In this document: piece by piece, positions 59,418-64,000 of the stretch
How positions within the stretch are numbered: the first letter of the stretch is position 1
Layout of the letters: every line of letters begins with the position of its first letter
Origin: Orobanche coerulescens
Taxonomy: Eukaryota; Streptophyta; Magnoliopsida; Lamiales; Orobanchaceae
Assembly (NCBI GenBank): GCA_033398695.1
Contig: JAWKAU010000039.1
Coordinates: 744,001-808,000 of the forward strand
DNA: 64,000 nucleotides
Reading direction: 5' to 3'
Notes under the pieces: model-generated
The model's input: only the letters and a program-made list of their open reading frames with translations
Told to the model about the DNA's origin: nothing
Database searches by the model: none
Made by a program: the position numbers and the translations under genes

Positions 59418-60023
59418 ATGGAGAGAGCTGTCAGGGGATGCACGTGGAGAAGCCGCGGTGCGGACCGAAACCCGAGATATAATCACTCGCTGCCGGGAAA
59501 TCGTGCCCAGGACTCGGCTCGATCAAATGATGTTCGGGTTGATCCACTCACTTTTATGCAGGCCATGATGACCCATGTGCAGTTGCTCAATCATCATTGC
59601 GCCACTCTGACCGGATTAATCGAGAGAACTCTCCCGTATGAGCCAGCTGCTAAGGAAATTGCTAAGCAGCAACCTTCGTCTGCTATCAAGAAATCGAAGA
59701 ATCGTAATCAGTCTGAAGGCGGTCAGACAACCTTCAAGAAACCTCGTGCAGGCTCTGCTTTTTCCGAGCGACCTCCTGTGACGTCTAAACCCGCGGAATC
59801 TCAGTCACGAGCGGCCAGTTCGGCCATCACCTATTATAACTGTGGGGATCTTGGTCATTTCAGCACCAAATGTCCGAAGCAAACTGTCACGTGCCATAAC
59901 TGTGGAATTGCTGGGCATAGGGCCCGTTTTTGCCAAAGGGACTCCAAGTCGGCTCCGGCGGCATCTCAGGCCCCGAAGCAACCAGCGGTTCAGAATCAGA
60001 CTGCTTTGTCATCATCGTTTTAG
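59418..60023 (+). CDS. Element F deleted gag, open frame of 201 codons
   Basis: ATG at 59418 starts MERAVRGCTWRSRGADRNPR, aligned with the gag starts of A and C; an upstream in-frame ATG at 59397 is less likely. Residues 1-53 are the gag N-terminus (VRVDPLTFMQAMMTHVQ), joined in frame to LLNHHCATLTGLIERTL, which lies near the end of capsid in A. Nearly all the capsid is thus missing. Two nucleocapsid knuckles follow: YYNCGDLGHFSTKC (first Cys replaced by Tyr) and intact CHNCGIAGHRARFC. A TAG at 60021 ends it early; D reads AAG there. It could give a small basic RNA-binding protein without capsid function. Confidence 0.88.
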   Translation: MERAVRGCTWRSRGADRNPRYNHSLPGNRAQDSARSNDVRVDPLTFMQAMMTHVQLLNHHCATLTGLIERTLPYEPAAKEIAKQQPSSAIKKSKNRNQSEGGQTTFKKPRAGSAFSERPPVTSKPAESQSRAASSAITYYNCGDLGHFSTKCPKQTVTCHNCGIAGHRARFCQRDSKSAPAASQAPKQPAVQNQTALSSSF

Positions 60024-60544
60024 ACAATGGAAGCAAATAGAGTTGGAGCTCGTATTTATCAGACGGGAGCGTCCGGTTCGGGGGCCGGCAAGTCCCAGAT
60101 TCATATGATGAGGAGGATCGACGATCCGGTGGCCCGAATGATTTCAGGTATACTCGTAATTTTATTTCAACTTGTGTGTACCTTTTGATGCTGGTACACC
60201 GCATTCATTCATTTTCGAATCATGCTTGAATAGACTTATTTCGGGATAGTCCTATTGCTTGTGGACCTCATACCATCGGTCTACCTGACGATGGAAGAAT
60301 TTTCGGAATCATACCTAATTAAGCTTAATGACCGTGATTGGTCGATGGATCTAATCGTGGTGAATTTATCTTAGGACGATGTAATTTTCGATATTAGTTG
60401 GTTTGACCGTCTTGATACTATCCTCAGTATTTGTTAGCGTTTGGTCGCTATCTTTCCATCGTTAGTTGTCGAATGTGTGCTTCAGGGAAGTAGTCCCCAT
60501 TGTTCCAGTAGAATTTCTATTATGGCGGAAGCAGAGAAATTCCA
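60024..60544 (+). pseudogene. Element F protease remnant
   Basis: Gag-protease junction (GASGSGAGKSQIHMM), then CTF and the shared lost base at the active site (ACCTTTTGATGCTGG). Later strands (VDLIPSVYLTMEEFSES) are in shifted frame, with the shared stops. Confidence 0.87.
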
Positions 60545-60872
60545 CAATCGAACTATTCAATCATTCATTATATCATTTCCATCGATTGGCCTTTCTAAGG
60601 CAATCGAGTTATTCAATCATTCTTTGTATCATTTCCATCGATTGGCCTTTCTAAGGCAATCGAGTTATTCAATCATTCATTGTATCATTTTCATCGATTG
60701 GCCTTTCTAGGGCAATCGAGTTATTCAAACATTCATTGTATCATCTTCATCGATTGGCCTTTCTAAGGCAATCGAGTTGTTCAATCATTATTGGTATCTC
60801 TTTTTATCGATTGACCATTCTAGGGCAATCGAAATGTTCAATCATTCATGGTATCATTGTCATCGATTGACG
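60545..60872 (+). repeat. 56-bp hairpin minisatellite of element F, six units
   Basis: Anchors at 60580, 60636, 60692, 60748, 60805 (TATCGATTG) and 60861. Same unit, same order of unit variants and same divergent last two units as in B and D, so the array predates their spread. Confidence 0.93.
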
Positions 60873-61665
60873 ATGTATTTCCAGACGAGTTATCTAGTTG
60901 CCTTCACATAGAGTAGGGGAATTCAGGAGTGAGTTGGAGCCGGTACGTCCCCTTTATCGAAGGCACCGTATCGGATGACCCCGACCAGAATGCAGGAGTT
61001 GAAGATTCAACTTGAGGAATAGTTCGAGGAAGGTCATCTTCGACCGATTGCGTCCCCGTGAGGAGCACCAGTGTGATCTGTCAAGGAGAAGGATGGTTCG
61101 TTCCGTTTGTGTATTGATTACCGGGAATTGAACCGGGTGACGATCAAGAATAAGTATCCTTTACCCCGTATTGATGATCTTTTAGATCAACTTCAGGGAG
61201 CCTCAGTATTTTCCAGGATCGACTTAAGATCTGGATATCACCAGTTGCGGATTCGAGAGTCGGATATTGCGAGGACAGCGTTTCGTACACGCTATGGTCA
61301 TTATGAGTTCGTAGTTATGCCGTTCGGGCTAACTATTGCACCTGCGGTATTCAGGGAGTTAATGAATCGGGTTTTCATCGATTTTTTTGGATCAGTTTGT
61401 TGTTGTCTTCATCGAAGACATTTTGATTTATTCTCTTAGCCGAGAGGAACACGAGGTTCATCTTCTTCAGGTTCTCGACGTGTTGAGACGAGAGCAACTT
61501 TATGGAAAGTTTTCCAAATGTGAGTTACGAGGTCAAGTGACTTTCTCGGGCATGTGATTTCATCTCGACGAGTTCGTGTCGACCCTCAGAAGTCGGAGAC
61601 TATCCGAGATTGGCAACCTCCGAAAGATATTAAGTAAATCCGATGTTTCCTCGGATTAGCTGGTT
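60873..61665 (+). pseudogene. Element F reverse transcriptase remnant
   Basis: Carries the shared TAG (GAGGAATAGTTCGAG). Then 110 open codons at 61107-61439: [52 protein letters not shown]. The YXDD box reads Phe-Ile-Glu-Asp and is shifted out of frame by extra T's (TCGATTTTTTTGGATC). It ends at the shared junction GGATTAGCTGGTTAATTATC into RNase H. Confidence 0.9.
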
Positions 61666-61996
61666 AATTATCCAACCCGCGGCCGGAGCTAGCAACCGTG
61701 GTTTTCGCATTGGAAATTTGGCGTCGTTACTTTTATGGCATCACCTGTCAGATCTTCACCAATCACAAGATTTGAAGTATATATTTACTCACAAGGAGTT
61801 AAATATGCGACAGAGGCGGTGGTTGGAACTAATCAAAGATTTTGATATCGAGATCCTTTACCACCCGGGCAAGGCGAACGTTGTCGCCGACGCCTTGAGT
61901 CGTAAGTCCGCTCATGAGCAGATGCTTGCTCGTTTAACAGTTCAGAAGGAGCTTCAGCAGGAATTCCTTAGATCCGAGATCGAGGTCTGGCTTTAG
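61666..61996 (+). pseudogene. Element F RNase H end and linker
   Basis: In frame 61643-61996: [55 protein letters not shown], ending at TAG after EVWL. The first RNase H half, including the YSDAS aspartate, is deleted. Confidence 0.87.
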
Positions 61997-62880
61997 CGAG
62001 TTCAGGGACAGCTTTGTATGTTAGAGATTTCATTGTCACTTGAGGAGGTAATCAGAGAGAATCAGAGTTCAGACCCTTCATTGTTGCGCATCCGTGAAGA
62101 TGTGGCTCAGGGGAAAGCCCCTGGATTCGTGGTCCACGAGGGTGGACTTTTGAGGTATAAGAACCGGTTGTGCGTACCAGCAAATGACGAGTTGAAAAAT
62201 TCTATTTTGAGAGAAGCTCATGCTACCCCCTTATTCTGTTCATCCGGGGTCCAGCAAGATGTACAAGGACTTGAAACAAAATTACTGGTGGAGTAATATG
62301 AAGCGAGAAGTCGCAGAATTTATTTCAAGATGCTGAACCTGTCAACAAGCTAAGATTGAGCATCGGCGGCAGCGGGTATCTTTGAAACCTCTTCCTATTC
62401 CCGAATGGAAGTGGGAAGACATTTCTATGGATTTCATCACGAGCTTGCCGACGAGTCGTCGTGGCATGAATACGATCTGGGTGATTGTGGACCGCTTAAT
62501 TAAATCAGCTCATTTTCTTGAGATTAAGGATACTTGGGGTCCCGAGAGACTTGCCCAGTTATTCATCAAAGAGATAGTGAGATTGCACGGTACTCCTAAA
62601 AGTATCGTTTCCGATCGTGACGGACGGTTTGTGTCACATTTTTTGGAAATCAGTTCATCGTGCTATGGGAACTCAGCTTAATCTCAGTACTGCCTTTCAT
62701 CCTCAGTCCGACGGACAATCAGAGAGGACTATTCAGACATTAGAGGTCATGTTGAGAGCTTGCGTCCTCGATTGGAAGGACGATTTGGAAAGCCCAACTA
62801 CCACTGATCGAGTTCACGTATAATAATAGTTGGCATGCTTCCATTAAGATGGCACCTTACGAGGCCTTGTACGGTCGTCT
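61997..62880 (+). pseudogene. Element F integrase zinc finger and core
   Basis: 62018-62296: LEISLSLEEVIRENQSSDPS, GKAPGFVVHEGG, HATP, then a frameshift at CCCCCTTATTC before the second zinc histidine. 62382-62681: SMDFITS (Asp), [27 protein letters not shown] (Asp). A T-run frameshift at SHF then shifts to 62617-62823, where [20 protein letters not shown] holds the catalytic Glu. The core thus has all three acids, but over two frames. Confidence 0.9.
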
Positions 62881-63471
62881 TTGTCGATCTCCTTTGTGTG
62901 GGATGACTTGTCAGAATCAATCAGCACCGAGCCCGATATGCTTATAGCCGCCCGAGAGAAGGTAGCTTTGATCAAGAGTCGTATGTTGACAGCTCAGAGT
63001 CGACAGAAATCATATGCAGATAATCGTCGTCGACCACTGGAGTTCGAGATGGGTGATCATGTTTTGGTCAAGGTATCCCCGAGTCGAGGTATTTTCTATT
63101 TCGGAAAATGGGGGAAGTTGAGTCCGAGATTCATTGGACGGTTTGAAATTTTGGATCGAGTAGGCAAGTTAGCTTATCGATTGGCGTTACCTCCGGCTTT
63201 GAGCCGAATTCATAATATGTTTCATGTCTCTCAGTTGCGGAAGTTTGTTGCCGACCCGAGTCACATACTTCAGTTCGACGAAATCGAGATCGCGGATGAG
63301 CATTCGTACGAGGAGCGTCCTGTACGAGTGTTGGAGCGGCGAATCAAACAGTTGAGGGATAAGTCGATTCCTTTGGTCAAGATTCAGTGGTCTAGACACG
63401 GAGTCGAAGAGGCTACTTGGGAAACCGAGGATAGTATGCGGGAGGGTTATCCCGAGTTGTTTGACCCTTAG
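62881..63471 (+). CDS. Element F integrase C-terminus and chromodomain, intact frame
   Basis: 196 open codons to the natural stop: [41 protein letters not shown] (the P of GPF is R here), [13 protein letters not shown], then the chromodomain ([40 protein letters not shown]). The frame is linked to the core by a break near 62880; the ATG is not natural. Closely similar to the same segment of B. Confidence 0.9.
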   Translation: MSISFVWDDLSESISTEPDMLIAAREKVALIKSRMLTAQSRQKSYADNRRRPLEFEMGDHVLVKVSPSRGIFYFGKWGKLSPRFIGRFEILDRVGKLAYRLALPPALSRIHNMFHVSQLRKFVADPSHILQFDEIEIADEHSYEERPVRVLERRIKQLRDKSIPLVKIQWSRHGVEEATWETEDSMREGYPELFDP

Positions 63472-63485
63472 TTTCGGGGACGAAA

Positions 63486-63505
63486 CTCTTTTAAGGGGGG
63501 GTGTA
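63486..63505 (+). promoter_or_regulatory. Element F polypurine tract
   Basis: CTCTTTTAAGGGGGGGTGTA directly before the 3' LTR. Confidence 0.85.
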
Positions 63506-64000
63506 TGTAATACCCGGTTGTAATTCATTCATTTTCATTCATTTTCATTCAGTAATTATCAGTCTGTAATTGTCACTCAGTGTATTTTCACTCGATTATA
63601 ATCATTCATCAATCATATTCATTCACCGTGTTCACCGTTCGGAAAAACTTCGAGTGGTGTATCGTTATTGTTCATTGTTTCAACTTTCCTCATATGAGTT
63701 CGACTTTGTTAGATCACCATTAATTTTTGGTAACTCCAAAAATTCTAAATCTTTGCAATATTATAGAGCATCGAATTAACTTTCCAATGGTTCAAACAGT
63801 GAGTCAATCGGAGTCCGGACGAGAGAGTTATGGTCGTTTTAGCTCACCCGCTCATTTTTCAGTTATTGGCCGACCACTGCCGACCGAACTCGGCCGTGTC
63901 GTCCGACACGGCCCGTGCCGTACTCGTCCGGAAATGCCGAAGTCTCTGCCTCAGGACCCGACCGTGTCATCTGGCACGACCGAGTCGAACTCTTCCGGAT
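63506..64000 (+). repeat. Element F 3' LTR, partial
   Basis: Begins TGTAATACCCGG; the first 495 bp are in the window. It has an extra ATTCATTTTC-type repeat unit near 63530 that the 5' LTR lacks, and the start of the GC-rich inverted-repeat cluster. It is cut by the window end. Confidence 0.92.

Larger units (their letters stand above)
56571..64000 (+). mobile_element. Element F: deletion-derivative chromovirus, 3' LTR cut by window end
   Basis: Forward element in E's leader. 5' LTR 56571-58920, interior 58921-63505, 3' LTR from 63506. It has the same five lesions as B and D, and the best-preserved gag of the three. Its LTR is of the B subtype (TGTATTTTCACTCGATTATA). The 5' LTR has TGTAATAGCC for TGTAATACCC at its start. 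Confidence 0.95.

Overview
The window is plant nuclear heterochromatin. It has no cellular gene, no tRNA or rRNA gene and no bacterial-type gene structure. The case for a flowering plant rests on three things: a 141-bp A/T-rich tandem satellite, and nested Ty3/gypsy retrotransposons of the chromovirus type with LTRs of 2.2-2.5 kb, initiator-Met-tRNA primer sites and a C-terminal chromodomain that I recognise as Tekay/Del-like. I cannot name the species.

Layout. Positions 1-13006 are a satellite array of about 93 monomers, with higher-order repeats of 10 monomers (1410 bp) at the left and 13 monomers (1813 bp after a 20-bp deletion) at the right. Everything from 13007 onward is one stack of retrotransposons, which I label A-G. 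Element C (+ strand) inserted in the satellite at 13007. G (- strand, 13199-22809) and A (- strand, 24597-43810) are inside C's 5' LTR. D (+, 44506-53886) and E (+, from 54287) are inside C's gag. B (+, 32817-42020) is inside A's 5' LTR, and F (+, from 56571) is inside E just after its primer-binding site. Exact 5-bp target-site duplications close four insertions: CTGTA for G, TACTT for A, ATATG for B and ACACG for D. The far ends of C, E and F lie beyond the window.

Functional state. A, C and G are full-type elements (gag, protease, reverse transcriptase, RNase H, integrase, chromodomain), though broken by stops and indels where their coding regions are visible. B, D and F are one deletion-derivative family. 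They share a gag deletion, a frameshifted protease active site, a stop in RT, an RT/RNase H deletion, and a 56-bp hairpin-forming minisatellite that replaces the protease-RT linker. B and D have complete LTR pairs and clean duplications, so lesion-bearing copies transposed, presumably using enzymes supplied by full-type relatives.

Most unusual signals: (1) this non-autonomous family and its hairpin minisatellite; (2) every LTR type here carries a cluster of short GC-rich inverted repeats directly upstream of its TATA-like box, with different sequence in different families; (3) patches, in satellite and transposons alike, with the same recurring small indels (CAG/CTG, CCCG, ACACG, homopolymers), which look like residual long-read consensus error and mean that many frameshifts may not be real. 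Comparisons were made by eye, so divergence and copy counts are approximate.
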